A DNA stretch of 64,000 nucleotides from Theocolax elegans (Eukaryota > Arthropoda > Insecta > Hymenoptera > Cerocephalidae). Shown one piece after another: positions 1 through 11,039 of this stretch (position 1 is its first letter; each line of letters opens with the position of its first letter). The stretch is from assembly GCA_026168455.1 (NCBI GenBank), contig CM047431.1, positions 8,206,943-8,270,942 on the forward strand, in the 5' to 3' direction. The notes under the pieces are model-generated. The model ran no database searches. It was not told the origin of the DNA and saw only the letters and a program-made list of their open reading frames with translations. Both the position numbers and the translations under genes were made by a program.

Positions 1-299
1 AATATTATCTTTCTTAGGCATGATAGTGAATAAGTTGAAAAAAGGGAGAAAGTGATGGAGAAGGTAAACTGGGGGGTGGGAATAAAATAATAATTAAGAT
101 AATCAGAGCTCAGGCCCGTAAGTTGAAATCTTTTGGGACAAATGGGTTTTTTAAAGCTTCAGTACGAGATGGAAGGCAGGAAAGGGACTTAGGCGGATGA
201 CGAGAGGAAGCACGCGGATTATATAAGGAGGAACCGATTTGAGTGAAATGATCTGCTACATGCTACAAATTTACGGGTGATGATATTAAATGCTAGTGA
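1..299. other. No recognised feature
   Basis: Purine-rich, moderately AT-rich DNA. I see no open frame, tandem repeat or transposon motif. It may be the 3' flank or worn 3' end of the minus-strand retroelement that starts just to the right. Confidence 0.4.
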
Positions 300-2620
300 C
301 CGTGTGAATAATAGCGTCTGGACTCGACCGATAGCCATTTAAACTTCAATCTGTAGGGAATGATGTGCTCTCTCCTAGACAGATTTTCCTATACAAACCT
401 GACGCAAGCATTAATCAGGCGTTGTCGTTTTAAATTTTTAGTTTTGTCAATATCATTGTAGACTGTATAGGCACAATCGAAATCAGGCCAGAACAACTTC
501 TCTTCCAGGATCTTTCTACGTTTTGAGGATAGAGCACTTTTATAGTTTTTAAAAGAATAGAGAACTCCATGCACTCTTGAATCCAAACAGATCGAGAGGA
601 TCTGTTTGGACCAGTCCAGGGTTGGAAATAGCTATACTCCAAGGTACTTTACTTCATTTTGATATTTTAAAATGTTTTCCCCACCTTCACCCTCGGAACA
701 GTACTCAGGTCTGTATGAGAGGTAAACGACTGACTACCTAAGATCATCACCTTTGTTTTATTGACACTTAATCTAAGTTCATTAGTTAATGCCGAGGAAG
801 CTACCGCATTCGCATCCTAAGTAATACGCTGAATACCCATTTCTTTATCCGCAGGGTAAAGAATCTGGACGTTATCGATGAACATTATATAACAAGTGAC
901 CAATTTCACCGACCACAGCCTGAGTGCGACCCACCAGATAGTCATAGAATTAGCTCAAAACCGCATCAGAATAGCCCAAACTATGAAGTTTTCGGATAAG
1001 AAGATTATGAGGATCGATGTCAAAGGCCTTCGAGAAATCGGATACGTATCTTTATTGAACGTGCATCAATTGCCCTTCTGATATCATCCTAGCCGACTTC
1101 GCCAGAGGAAATAATACCGTGCTCTTACAGCAATCCGGGAAGTATCCCAGAGAAAATAACAGGTTGAATAGGATAGCCAGGTAGGCCGATAGCTGGGGTA
1201 CCAAGAGCTTAAGAATTTTAATAGACATTTCGTGTACCTCTACAACCTTGGAGGTGGCTCTAAAATGACGCGTTGGACCCTTTTAACAGTGATTGGAAGG
1301 AAGAAAAGTGGATGTTTGACTGGAGGTGCACAATAATATGTTAAGGAAATCAAAAGTCAATAGAGATGTGTGGTTCGATACCGATGCATAGTGTAGGTTA
1401 AGGTCGTACGATGAGAAGATCGTTAGAGGAGATGGATGAAGTCTGAACCGTAAACCCATATTATCAAACATTTTCCGCATGCTAGCAGAAGTGGATGCAG
1501 TCCTTAGTTTATGAGATAAATACCGAGATTTATTTGAATCAAGAGTATTTAAGACACGGTTACGTAGATTTTTAAATTATTTATTATTAGTTGTTAATTC
1601 TGACAATCAGAATTTTTTGTAAGCCGTATTTCTAGCTCTGATAAGAAGTCTAACTTCATGTGTAACCCATGGTTTCTGGTTTGTCCACAAGGTTATGGTA
1701 TTAACAGATGCCAGGAAATCGAACGTGTCAAGTAAATAAATATACAAATAAATAAATATAGTTCTACAATAAATAAGCGAACGGATATAAATAAATAACG
1801 AATAAAAATATGGATCAATCAGTAAGCACTGGCACACTTAATCTAGTGCCAGGAAGTATTTCCGTACAGAATTTTTAAAGCTCCTACGTAAGCATTAGTT
1901 TCTGATTCCGCCGGCAGTAAGTCCATAAATGCGTCCCTTGAATCTGGGAAGATCATTTTCCAGTTTCAGTGCGCATCGAGGAAGCCATTAACTCCTTTGA
2001 CAAACCCCTTACAAGAACATATCTGGAGAGGAGACCCTCCGGACGTCCTGGAACTTGCATACGTACTAGCTTATACGTTAACACAGCTATGAAATATTGT
2101 CTTATTCAGTACGCAGTTAAGTTTCTTGTGCAGGCAAAGCGTCTCTACAGAGCTTCATACCCACGCTAAAGCTGAGATAGCTCCTTATCCATGAATGCTG
2201 GCTTTCTTTTAGATGTTTTTAAAGTTTTTATTGGAGCATGTTTATCTATAGCTATTGTTAGATTATTACTAAATCACTCCAGCACAGGCTCAACGGAAAG
2301 TACTGGTACTTGAAACGGCGACCAGTCACAACAATTAGGAAGTTCGATTAGATGCTCGGCGGAGACATTCTTGAAATCACGATATGTAAAATGCTTAGGA
2401 TCCTAATTCAGTAGTTTATTGTGAAGAACTGTCAACAATAGTGTCAATATTGGCCAGCAGTATAATGTCTAGGCGCGTGCACGATGTCGACATAGAGTGT
2501 GTGGGCCTATGCTAGACTAATTGCAGCGAGATTTTGATTATAAGATCAAATACAAATTTTGCATCAACACTATATTTTGAAATATCAGCATTGAGATCAC
2601 CTATTCGCCGGCAGCGGCGA
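300..2620 (-). mobile_element. Decayed jockey-superfamily non-LTR retrotransposon (endonuclease and reverse transcriptase relics)
   Basis: Minus-strand coding remnants lie in the expected order. An endonuclease-like GDLNADIS near 2580-2610 is followed by an EN-RT linker with WVTHEVRLLIRARNTAYKKF (about 1610-1670). Next come a DLNLHYASVSN-like segment (1283-1480), an RT palm piece with DFSKAFD and LVGRTQAVVGE (about 900-1060), and a thumb with SRVHGVLYSFKNYKSAL (389-590). The catalytic YADD region reads FIDN, so the RT would be dead, and stops occur throughout. The same thumb and linker motifs recur in the plus-strand copies at 7260-8004 and 15046-16565, so one family has several copies here. 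AAATAAAT-rich sequence at 1720-1810 interrupts it. Family assignment rests on motifs read by eye. Confidence 0.72.
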
Positions 2621-2740
2621 AATATTTATATAATATAGAGAGATATATGGTGAGGAACGAAGGGCTGCCTCGGACGTAGGTAGCGGCGTCAATTGGCTTG
2701 ATGATATCCCGCTAGAATTGCGGGCGCCGTCGTTAGATGC

Positions 2741-2846
2741 GTATGCGTACGGAGCTCGGTGGTTGCCAGATGTCGAAATCGTAGTTCCTTGACTAAGGCT
2801 CGTAGATACAAGCGATGCGTTTCGATTATCGAATATAAGATCTCTC
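2741..2846 (+). repeat. Dispersed 106-bp repeat, copy 1
   Basis: This block is almost identical to 7118-7223, same orientation and same length, with a handful of substitutions. Both copies begin GTATGCGTACGGAGCTCG and end near TATAAGATCTCTC. Each lies beside jockey-type sequence, so it may be an untranslated or worn coding part of one element, but I cannot assign a product. Confidence 0.75.
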
Positions 2847-3390
2847 GACTTTGATTGTATATTTTTTTTAAAAGGCCGAGTAGCAGAGCTTCGCCCTCGG
2901 ATAAACATCAAAGAGTTCACTAGCAGAGCTTCGCCTTACGGTAGCTTAAGACGAAATACTAGGAGTGGCTGTGTCCATTCTGGGTCTTCTTTATGTACCC
3001 TAAAAATATGCATCTGTCCTTGTCTTACGCTTTACTTTAAATGAAAATTGCATAATTAGTTGCTTTTCTACAGTAAATATGTTATTTTTTAATAAATATA
3101 CTTGTTGATTATATTATGATTTCAGCAATTCTATTATAGTATCATTCGTATATGCCTTTAGTTATTTATTAGTACTAATGAATAACACGCTTGATTATTT
3201 AAAATTAACAGTGGTTTTTAATAAATTAAATAACAAATCAACTGTAGCATTTTATTAAAAAAGTATCAAAGGTTATATATTTACATTTTAATGCGACAAA
3301 TTGTTAATTCTGATTAAAAATTTAACAAGATTTTATTTACTCATGCAGTAACTGTTTTAATAAAAGAATAGGAGAAATGTGAATAAATAT
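2847..3390. other. AT-rich spacer, no gene
   Basis: The left end holds a small direct repeat (TAGCAGAGCTTCGCC at about 2881 and 2921). The rest is AT-rich with scattered poly-A and poly-T runs and no supported ORF. It ends at the microsatellite that receives the R1-clade element. Confidence 0.5.
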
Positions 3391-3418
3391 GTATTATTAT
3401 TATTATTATTTTTTTTTT
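3391..3418. repeat. (TAT)n microsatellite plus poly-T at the R1-clade 3' junction
   Basis: About six TAT units run directly into nine to ten T residues and then into the 3' UTR of the minus-strand R1-clade element. On the minus strand this reads 3' UTR, oligo-A, then (TAA)n. The same arrangement occurs at 23655-23691. Confidence 0.8.
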
Positions 3419-3665
3419 GGAGTCTGTGGTAATGACATTTTACGCACAACCGGCAAACTATCCACCCCCTCGCAAGAGCAGACAGTCTACCGAGTGTGGG
3501 ACTCAGTAGGAGCAAACTACTAATACCCACTAAACCCACATATCTCTGTTCGCACCGACACCAGCCCGGAATTGTTATTCACATTACTTCAGACTGGGCG
3601 GCTGTCCTTGCGTGTCCAAAAAACACACTCATTCTTTTACTCTTTTATTCTCGAATCACATTCGC

Positions 3666-5640
3666 TCAATCTGCCAGACATCCAACTGCTTTTTTGCTCC
3701 GCAATACATTCGTAACGTATGTAGCGATCGATCGCCAGTTGTCCGCGTTCGTCGTCATAAGTCTCGTCACGTTTCCCGGCGTGATCGCTTCTATGTCCAT
3801 TTCAAGTCGTTGACGTTGATCTGTCCATCGCCTGCGGGCGAAGAACGTATGATCAGCGTCATCATAGACCCATCCGCAGTAGTTACATTCAGGTGAAGCA
3901 AGTCTGCCCATCTTGTGTAGATAGCCGCGGAAGTATCCGTGTCCAGAGAAAAATTGGGTGAGATAGAAGTCTACCTCACCGTGCTTTCTCCCCTTCCACG
4001 GAGCAACCGCAGGGATAAGTCTACGTGTCCATCGCGCCTGTTGGGTATTTGCCCACCGTGTTTGCCAGAGTTCCATTGTTTTCGTACGTTCGTCTGTCGC
4101 AGCGTCGACCCGTCCCGTGTCCGCGCTTCGATCGTATATGCGCTTTCGTTCCGTCGCCAGTAGGCCGATCGGAATTACGTCCGCGATAACAAGAACAGCG
4201 TCTTCGGACACCGTTCTGTACGCGCACGCGATTCTTAACGCGACCACCCGCTGTACGCTAGTCACCGCTTTCGCCCGTCTCTTAACGTGTAATGCGTCCG
4301 CCCAGATTTCCGCCCCATATAGCATGATCGAGTGGGTAACGCTCATTAGTAGTCGTCGAGTGCTCGGTCTCGGTCCATTCGTATTAGCCATGAGTCTGCT
4401 GAAGGCTTGTGTCTTTTCTTGTGCTTTTTTAGTCACCGTGCGTATGTGAGGCCAGAAACTCAGTTTCGTATCCAAAGTCATCCCTAGATACTTGACCTCG
4501 TCTCGGACCACCACGCATTCGCGTCCGACTGTCAACGGTATCCCCGTGTCGATTCTTCGTCTAGTTAGAAGCACAAGTTCTGTCTTCTGTAACGCGATTT
4601 ACAGTCCGTGGTCTTTCATCCGTTCAGGCACCCGCCGCATAACCTGGTTCAGCTTTAGCTGAATCAGGTGTGTGTCACGGGCTACGATAATGGCCGCAAC
4701 GTCATCAGCGTAAGCGATGAGGGATGTGTCCGTCGGCATCTCTATTCGGAGAAGACTGTCATACAGTACGTTCCAGAAGTCTGGCCCCAGAATGGAACCC
4801 TGGGCGACTCCTGCAGTTATACGTGTGTCTTTTCGTCCGTCAGTGGTCTCGTATGTGAGACGTCGGTCCCTCAGGTAGTCCCTTACAACCCGGAGAAGAT
4901 AGTCGGGCACCCGGAATGCTGTTTCCAGTGCTTCCAGGATATCCACCCACCTCGCCAAATTGAAGGCGTTGCTAACGTCCAACGTAGCCAGTAAGACCAG
5001 AGGCCTGGTGTTATGCTTGTCGAAAATGGTTTTCACAAAGGATATCGCTCCGATGGTTGAGCGCCCTTTTCGAAACCCGTGCTGTCGGTCTGATAAATCT
5101 CCTACGTCCTTTATCTACTGTAGAAGCCTTGGTCTAAGCAATAACTCGTACAGTTTTCCGGTCGTGTTAAGTAGGCTTAGTGGCCTGTAGGATGACGGAT
5201 TCTCAGGGTCCCCCTTATTTTTACTAATGAGAACCAATGAGCCGTCTTCCAATGTCTGCTGAAAACACCCTCCACCAGGCACCCGTTGAATGTGTAGAGG
5301 AGCACCGACGGTCGTCGCAAAACGACGAAACGTAAGATTTCCGACGGCACACGTCGGAACGCAAGATTTCCGAGTTTGCAGCTCTGGCAAGCTCCGCACT
5401 CTTGAATAGAGGGCATTCTCCGTTTGTACGTTCAACGGTTTCCTCCCTCCTCACGGGATGAGTTGGAAAGAGACCGTCGACGATCTTGTCCATCGTCTCT
5501 GCGTCCTTAGTTATCGGCGGAACCCGTCTCCCCAGTTGGTGAGTCACGATCTTGTAACCCGCGCCCCAGGGATCCGAGTCCTCCTCGTTCATTAGTCTTT
5601 GCCAGCACTCTTTTTTGCTGTTATTTATGGCGTACCGCAA
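3666..5640 (-). pseudogene. R1-clade ORF2 reverse transcriptase and C-terminal domain, broken
   Basis: Minus-strand pieces in order are: an EN-RT linker ending PLFKSAELARAAN (5640-5360); SKNKGDPENPSSYRPLSLLN (about 5220-5160); an RT palm with LDVSNAFNLARW, GVAQGSILGPDFWNVLYD and the catalytic YADD (5036-4599); then KYLGMTLDTKLSFWPHI and a C-terminal zinc-binding cluster near LTQFFSGHGYFRGYL (4574-3666). A single TAA at about 4598 separates the palm from the C-terminal part in the same general alignment. Between 5420 and 5320 a short direct repeat (CGGAAATCTT twice) replaces the expected RT block, with a frameshift. YADD is kept although the gene is dead. Confidence 0.85.
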
Positions 5641-5723
5641 ACGCCTCCTACTCTGTCTGTATTCTTCGGAGAGAAATAGTGCGGTTTGTCGGTCGCGAGC
5701 CCGTTGTGCCTTCCGTCTTAGTG

Positions 5724-6560
5724 CTAGGCAGCTACGTCGGATGTCCGCGATCTCGGCTGTTTACCAGTATATCTCTCGTTTGTTACGTGCGTAACGTTCC
5801 GCGGCATAGAGGCTTCACACAATTGTTGAAGAAACTGGGTTGTTTCCCCGGCAAGCGCCGTCATTCCGCGAGGTTCCACCTGTGACAGTGGTTCCCCGCG
5901 CGACATTTGTCTGTCGAGTTTGTCTAAGTCTATCCGTTTCACGTCCCAACGAGGGGGACGAGTTGCCCGAGTACTGTTTGTACGCGATTCGTCTATAAGG
6001 CCGAAGGTGATATACTGGTGATCGCTGGCTGTGTAGTCTTCGATCACTCTCCATGCCCTCAGTCTTTGTGTCATCCTGTCCGAAACAAGGGTCACGTCAG
6101 GTACAGAGTCCCCGAAGCCGGGACGTCCGTACGTCGGCGTGTTTCCCTCATTCATCACTGTCAGTTCCAGCCTTGCGGCCATCTCCAACAGTAGTCGTCC
6201 ACGTCTGTTCGTCTCGGGCATTCCCCACTCGACCGCGCGCGCGAGAGTTTCCAGCTTCTCCGCGTATTCGAGATCGCTATAATTCGGGCTAAGGTAGACG
6301 CTGACGTAGGTGACATCGCCCACCGTTGCACAAACGTAGCTCTCCCCGGATCCGCGCGCGATGATCCGCGTTGCCCATTCCCCGCGCACCCATAATGCCG
6401 CTGTACTCGTGCTGCTGGCGAGCCAGTTCGGTGATGTTAAATCCCGGTACTTTTCGCTGATGACGAGGATGTTTGCGTCCAGCTCCGCCGCAATCTGAGG
6501 GAGCAGAGCGTGTGCTACGCTATTCCGATTCATATTGCATTGGAGAACAGTTACCGGCAT
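5724..6560 (-). pseudogene. R1-clade ORF2 endonuclease domain, internally deleted
   Basis: It starts at the ATG at 6560. It opens with VLQCNMNRNSVAHALL, has ISEKYR where the catalytic Glu is expected (about residue 36), DVTLVSDRM, and SDHQYITF near residue 185, all landmarks of APE-type endonucleases that nick the target DNA. The expected GDFNA segment is missing: KLETLARAVEWGMPETNRRG joins two parts that normally flank about 20-25 residues, so the catalytic Asp/Asn motif is deleted. The frame stays open for 278 codons and then breaks before the RT. The protein would not cut DNA. Confidence 0.82.
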
Positions 6561-7000
6561 TTTATTGTCTTGGTCTTCGTTGTCGTCAATGCTGCCTTAA
6601 ATGCTGCACACGCATATTTGTTGTCCTTCTTAGGACAGAGGAAGCACTCAGGTGTGTTTTTGCACGCCCGTGCATCGTGCCCCTCTCGGCCGCATCGCCA
6701 GCAGTATCGGTGTCTGTCCGGTCCTTTGCAGTCTTTTTTAATATGTCCATATCCGAGGCATTTGTGGCATCTAGGTACACGAAGCCTAGGTCTCACGCGG
6801 CAGTTAACCCAACCGACATACCGCAAGGGCCAGGCCTCGAGAGTTAGACCCAAAGACATGGACCCTTCGTTCTGCGGTTGTCCCGAGTTCCCGCTTAATC
6901 GCGTTTTTTACGTCGTTCTCGCTTGTAATGCAGTCTAGGTCAAGGAACTCTAGCGTTGCCGTAGCTGTCAGATCTTTTACCTGGGCACTTTCTCCAGTCG
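6551..7000 (-). pseudogene. R1-clade ORF1 (Gag-like) C-terminal part, frameshifted
   Basis: The last about 100 codons form a continuous frame with three cysteine clusters: CHKCLGYGHIKKDC and CWRCGREGHDARAC, both CX2CX4HX4C, then CFLC with a later C. This is the nucleic-acid-binding C-terminus of R1/jockey ORF1 proteins, which package element RNA. Upstream, in a different frame, minus-strand 7000-6870 still reads KDLTATATLEFLDLDCITSE, part of the RRM-like core that normally precedes the knuckles, so there is a frameshift near 6870. The N-terminal half is gone. The stop at 6551 overlaps the ATG of the endonuclease ORF at 6560. Confidence 0.8.
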
Positions 7001-7013
7001 AAAATATGAATTT

Positions 7014-7092
7014 TTGTCAATAAATTGCAATTCAAACAATAAATATTGTAAATAAAATGAAATGCAAAGAATAATTGTTATAAATAAATTGC
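7014..7092 (+). repeat. Dispersed 79-bp AT-rich repeat, copy 1
   Basis: This block matches 29513-29591 in the same orientation with a few differences; both start TTGTCAATAAATTGCAATTC and end near TAAATTGCA. Here it sits at the broken 5' end of the R1-clade element; the second copy lies just upstream of the jockey/I-like element. It may be a fragment of an AT-rich MITE or a shared 5' region. Confidence 0.7.
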
Positions 7093-7117
7093 ATTTCGAA
7101 AATCCGACGTTAAACAC

Positions 7118-7223
7118 GTATGCGTACGGAGCTCGATGGTTGCCAGATGTCGAAGTCGTAGTTCCTTGACTAAGGCTCCTAGATACAAGCGATGCGTCTC
7201 GATTACCGAATATAAGATCTCTC
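7118..7223 (+). repeat. Dispersed 106-bp repeat, copy 2
   Basis: Same-length partner of 2741-2846. Here it lies about 40 bp upstream of a jockey-family C-terminal relic on the plus strand. Confidence 0.75.
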
Positions 7224-7259
7224 TCGCGAGATAAAAAGAAAGGAAAAGAAAATCTAACG

Positions 7260-8362
7260 CGATCCTGGGCAGTCAGGCGTTTATTTCACGTATCAACCTG
7301 AACACTGCTCCGAGAGTTATATATGTGTTGATTTTTTGGATTATCAGAACGCGGTAAAATCGCTGGGATGATTGATCACTCCCACCCTCGATTGGTCTAA
7401 ACAAGTCATGTCAATCTCTAGGCGTGTTTACGGGGTTTTGCATTCTCTACGTTATTACAATAAGGCATTATCGGTAAAGCTCCGCAGCAAGAATCTGGTT
7501 GAGGCCCTTATCTTTCCCCACTTCGACTATGCGTGTGCGGTCTACAACGATGTAGATCAGTCTAAAAATTTGAAACTCCAGAGGTTGTTAAATGCTTACG
7601 TCAGATTTCTATGGGGCAACACAGCGAAACGTGACCACGTCACCCCGTTTAGACTGGGTTTAAAATGGCTGTCGGTCGAGTCAAGACGCTCATATCTCAT
7701 TGGTTCCCTGGCCTATAATATCATTGCTCACAACTCACCTTCATATCTGGAAAACCATTTCACCATACTCAATACCCCTGTCCAGAATCCCCGCTCCTCC
7801 TCTCGTCATCCACCTAAATCACTCGTGTACCTTCCACCACGCACAGAAGCTTTAAATAAATCATTTATCATCACCTCCACCCGCATTCAGAATCAGTTTC
7901 CATCCATCACTTTCAATCCATCATGCGTAGGCGACTTCAAAATCACACTATTCAATCAACTGTTGGGCTCGACAAACAGCCTGGCCTTCGCAGGTCACGA
8001 TTGAGTGTTTGTTACCGCGGCCCATCCCTCTACTGGACGAAGCAGCGTAGTCGCGTCGTTTACGTTAAGCATCGCTTTTATTTTATTTTACTATGGTATG
8101 TACCCGTTTTATAACATTGTTTGTTTATCTTTTTATTTTATTTTATTTGAGCGTTTTATTTTGCGAGCGTTTAATTATTGTTATTCAGTTTTAAGTATTT
8201 ATTTATTTATTTTATACATTTTTTTTTCATTCCACTGTTTTACCGTTTTTATTATCGTTACAATTTTATTTTTATATAGTTTTAAGATCTCAATTTTCTG
8301 AATTTTTTTCGCAAATAGTGCTTACGGGGTTTCTACCCCATAAAGGCCAAAAATAAAGCTGA
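7260..8362 (+). mobile_element. Jockey-superfamily element, RT C-terminus and 3' UTR
   Basis: Coding remains begin with ILGSQAFISRINLNTAPR at 7260. After a frame break a good frame (7372-8004) reads LDWSKQVMSISRRVYGVLHS, HFDYACAVYNDVDQSKNL and RDHVTPFRLGLKWLSVESRR, ending with TGA. This is the thumb and C-terminal region that follows the RT palm in jockey/CR1-type elements; the same motifs occur at 300-650 (-) and 16006-16565 (+). The UTR is T-rich and ends in a small hairpin (8326-8339) followed by an AATAAA-like tail and (AATC)n. The copy is strongly 5' truncated: the palm, endonuclease and ORF1 are absent. Confidence 0.8.
8326..8339 (+). other. 3'-terminal hairpin of jockey-family element
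   Basis: GGGGT-TTCT-ACCCC forms a 5-bp stem with a 4-nt loop, about 20 bp before the element's end. The related element at 14421-15004 has the same stem with a different loop (GGGGT-CTCC-ACCCC, 14978-14991). A stem kept while the loop changes fits an RNA structure recognised by the element's RT. Confidence 0.6.
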
Positions 8363-8376
8363 TTCAATCAATCAAT

Positions 8377-8420
<44 letters not shown>
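8363..8420. repeat. (AATC)n then (CT)n simple repeat
   Basis: About four AATC units are followed by about 20 CT units. The tract separates the 3' end of one retroelement from the ORF1 relic of another and may be the 3' tail of the first. Confidence 0.9.
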
Positions 8421-8423
<3 letters not shown>

Positions 8424-9170
8424 CGTGGTTTACTAGCTTTGAGCGCGCTATCGTGAAACTAGTCGAGAGGGTTGAGGTTAAGGTCGACGGCGTAGACTCG
8501 AAGCTCAACACATTAAGTGCCGACCTAAATATGTTACGCGGACGCGTTGATACACTCGAGTCAAGCGTTAATTAACGTTTCTTTGAGGTAGGAACTCGTG
8601 TCGAGCGTCTTGAAGTCAACGTCAATCGGCTTCTCGATCGTGATCCTCCCGCCACTCCGGCAAATATGGACGTCAAGACAAAAACTCTTGTGATCTCCTG
8701 TTCACAGGACTACCTATTGTCTCCACACTAAGCGACCTTAAATTAATAGAAACTATTTTGGCTCGCATCAAACTTCCTCTGGTCACATCTCACGTCGTCG
8801 AGATCCGACCATGGTTGCCGCGCTCGACTAATACCATCAATTCTTCCAGTTTGAGCCAATCGATGAGCGAACCATCCGTTCCTACCATTACTAAAGGCAT
8901 GGTGTGTAGGGTTTCTTCACCCGCGGTCAGGGACCTAATTATAGAAAGAGCCCACCTTCTAAAGGGTGCGACAATTTCAAATGTATTCGGAACGGGAGGG
9001 GAGTCTTCCTTATTTTTCAAGCCACTGTGACCGAAGTCGATACACGAACTGTGGACGAAATCCCTCCGTAAGGCAAAGGAGCTAGGCTATGTGCGCCCGG
9101 TTATTAAAAATTATGTTGTCTATATGCGCAATTTGGCGGAAACCCGTTCTCAGATTTCCTGAGCTGGGTG
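8421..9170 (+). pseudogene. Jockey-type ORF1 relic (coiled coil plus baculovirus-FP-like domain)
   Basis: The plus strand first reads heptad-rich pieces (KLVERVEVKVDGVDSKLNTL, then RVERLEVNVNRL), then LSDLKLIETILARIKLPLVT, MVCRVSSPAVRDLIIERA, GGESSLFFKPL, and after a stop SLRKAKELGYVRPVIKNYVV. This order, coiled coil then a domain of the Baculo_FP type (Pfam PF03258), is what I know from ORF1 proteins of several insect jockey/CR1-like elements, where it binds element RNA. It has a TAA near 8572, a TGA near 9029 and other breaks. No matching ORF2 follows, so it is a fragment, perhaps from the same family as its neighbours. Confidence 0.6.
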
Positions 9171-10290
9171 AGGGTGAGTGACTCGGCCCCCAATTCCGAG
9201 AGTTCGATATATACCTCCTACGACAGTGGAGGAAGAGGATTGCCACTAGTGCGCCTCGAAGTCGAGTTGTTTCGCCGAGCCTGTGTTGGCGATCAACTGT
9301 CCAACATGATATATGATTGATACACTAACACGCTTAGTTATTGAACACATGCCGTTGGCGGCTATACAATTCATCAGAGCAACCGCGGTCATGTAAGACC
9401 TTACCCCAGACCGCAACCGCCGAGATGTCTCACAGAGGTGTGTTATCGAATGACGGGAAGCCTTCCAGACTTTTAAAAGTATTTCTCCCGACGTTTCCTT
9501 ACGTAGGTTCGATGCACCAAAAACTCGCACGAGAAGGCATTAAGAGCGTCAAGCTCCGAGTCCGATCATGCCGACTACACTATTTTCGAAAGTGAGTGAA
9601 GTCGAAAACCCTTTTGGCCGGACTTTTTTATATTGTTCCGGCTCGGTGTATACCGGGGTGGGAACAGCCTAAAAATGCCTTCGAAAATCATTGTGGAGTT
9701 CAGCGTACCTTAAGGACTCAACTCAGTCTCTGGCAAGCTAAAGCAGGAGATCAACTGAGGGGAAATTCCTTAGGAATACGTTCCACACGCCTCGAAAGGG
9801 GCGAAACCAGCATTGTGCAGAAAGTTGTTTCGTGAAAATGGTCCAGGTAACTCGGGTTTACTCGGGTAGATAATAAATTTCCGCCTATCGCCTAGCAAGT
9901 GATGGGTCCACGACTGTGGGTAAAGGGCCTCGGCCGGAGTCATAGCAGCTCCCAAAAGCAAGGAACCTCCGAAGCACAATGTAGGGTTGAACAACCAAAT
10001 ACAGGTCGATTTCTTTAAGCAAGGGTTAGTAGGTTCGCTGAAGGCCCTCGAGAAGAAGTTAAGCCTTTCAATCACTCAGTTAAGAGTTGGGCTCCCTTAT
10101 GGCAGGCTCCAAACTATCCTAGCTAAAAACTCAGGTCTTCGGACAATGAGCTCAACACCCACCCGTAAGGGTGGGTTTTTCCATTTCAGGAGATTTTTCG
10201 AAAGATAGCATAAAAGGATAGCGAGGAGACAGACCAAGAAGTAAGGGTAACTCAAACTGAACCAGTTTAGCACTTGGAAATTTCGAAAGC
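9171..10290. other. Unassigned intermediate-GC DNA, possible 5' region of the next retroelement
   Basis: There is no supported coding region on either strand; apparent frames of 60-100 codons do not resemble known families. The composition matches the R1/LOA-like element to the right, so this may be its 5' UTR and degraded ORF1. I saw no internal tandem repeat. Confidence 0.35.
10157..10176 (+). other. Perfect 8-bp hairpin with GTAA loop followed by T5
   Basis: ACCCACCC-GTAA-GGGTGGGT is a perfect stem whose loop fits the GNRA class, followed directly by TTTTT. It resembles a stable RNA hairpin. In a eukaryote this is not a bacterial terminator; it could be structure in a retroelement 5' UTR, or chance. 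Confidence 0.5.
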
Positions 10291-10416
10291 ATGGAAGTCG
10301 ATGGGTACTACGTGGACCCTGTGGAGATTCTCGAACGCCAACTAAGGAGAATCTCTATTCCATTCCAGTGCGATCTAAAGCCTGAGCAGTTTGCCAAGGT
10401 GAGTCTCATCAAATAA
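10291..10416 (+). CDS. Small 41-codon ORF, unrecognised
   Basis: ATG at 10291 gives MEVDGYYVDPVEILERQLRR and ends FAKVSLIK with TAA. It is hydrophilic, with a D/E-rich start and a short amphipathic stretch. It lies about 620 bp upstream of the endonuclease ORF of the R1/LOA-like element and could be the surviving N-terminus of that element's ORF1. I recognise no motif. Open by chance is also possible. CCAAG|GTGAGT near its end also resembles a 5' splice site. Confidence 0.25.
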   Translation: MEVDGYYVDPVEILERQLRRISIPFQCDLKPEQFAKVSLIK

Positions 10417-11039
10417 AGTACCACAGAGAGAAATACCCGATTATGACGCTTAAAGGCAGGCAACCATACCTAGCCTGAATCTTGTATATAATAGAACTGT
10501 CAAATGCAGATAAACTCGAGATGCAATTAATCTTGTAAATAATAGAGAACCGGAGAGCGGCAATCAGCCGTGATCCGGTAGCGAAAGCGAGATTGGCCAA
10601 ATGCCTTGTAAATACAAAGATTTCTATGGAGAGTATTCTACTATGATCAAACGATGGAACATGAAATCAAAATGATTATCCATCAGTGCACTATTTGAAC
10701 CTATTGGATATAATCTAATCAAACTCAAAAATATATTCCATTGGGTAATGAAAAGAAATGCACAAGACAAGATTCCAGATTCTGTCTCAAAGAGAAAAAG
10801 TAGGTGTAAGTTGTAAATAGTAGATATAAGATAATATAAGGAATTGTAAATATTGTACATAGTAGGAAACGATAAGTTTAGTCTTAAGAAGAATCTCTCC
10901 AGCCGTACGGACCCGGCACTCGCGTATTTTCAACGCTATTTTCGATATCTTGTAGGGGATATCCAGAAATCTTTAAACGTTTAATTTTAGGAGATAATTG
11001 CACTTGAGTGGACCGCTAACAGGCGCTTACCAACAAAAA
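10417..11039. other. AT-rich spacer, no gene
   Basis: Repeated TTGTA(T/A)ATA(A/G)TAGA-like phrases occur at about 10480-10560 and 10810-10860. No coding signal was seen. The spacer ends just before the ATG of the R1/LOA-like ORF2. Confidence 0.35.

Larger units (their letters stand above)
3411..7010 (-). mobile_element. 5'-truncated R1-clade non-LTR retrotransposon
   Basis: On the minus strand the order is ORF1 C-terminal half with zinc knuckles (about 7000-6551), APE-type endonuclease (6560-5724), RT (about 5640-4600), C-terminal domain (4574-3666), 3' UTR, then oligo-A and (TAA)n. The GVAQGSILGP box, SDHQYITF in the endonuclease, and the late C-x2-C...H cluster point to the R1 clade. ORF1 and ORF2 overlap by about 10 nt, typical of stop-restart translation. 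The body is about 3.6 kb; the first half of ORF1 is missing. Several frameshifts and stops show it is inactive. Its 3' UTR resembles that of the ORF1-only element at 23683-25586. Confidence 0.85.

Noticed and set aside
896..1081. Plus-strand 61-codon frame
   Set aside because: It is the antisense of the jockey RT palm relic, whose minus-strand reading has recognisable motifs.
10157..10180. Rho-independent terminator
   Set aside because: The form fits, but the window is clearly eukaryotic, so a bacterial terminator makes no sense.
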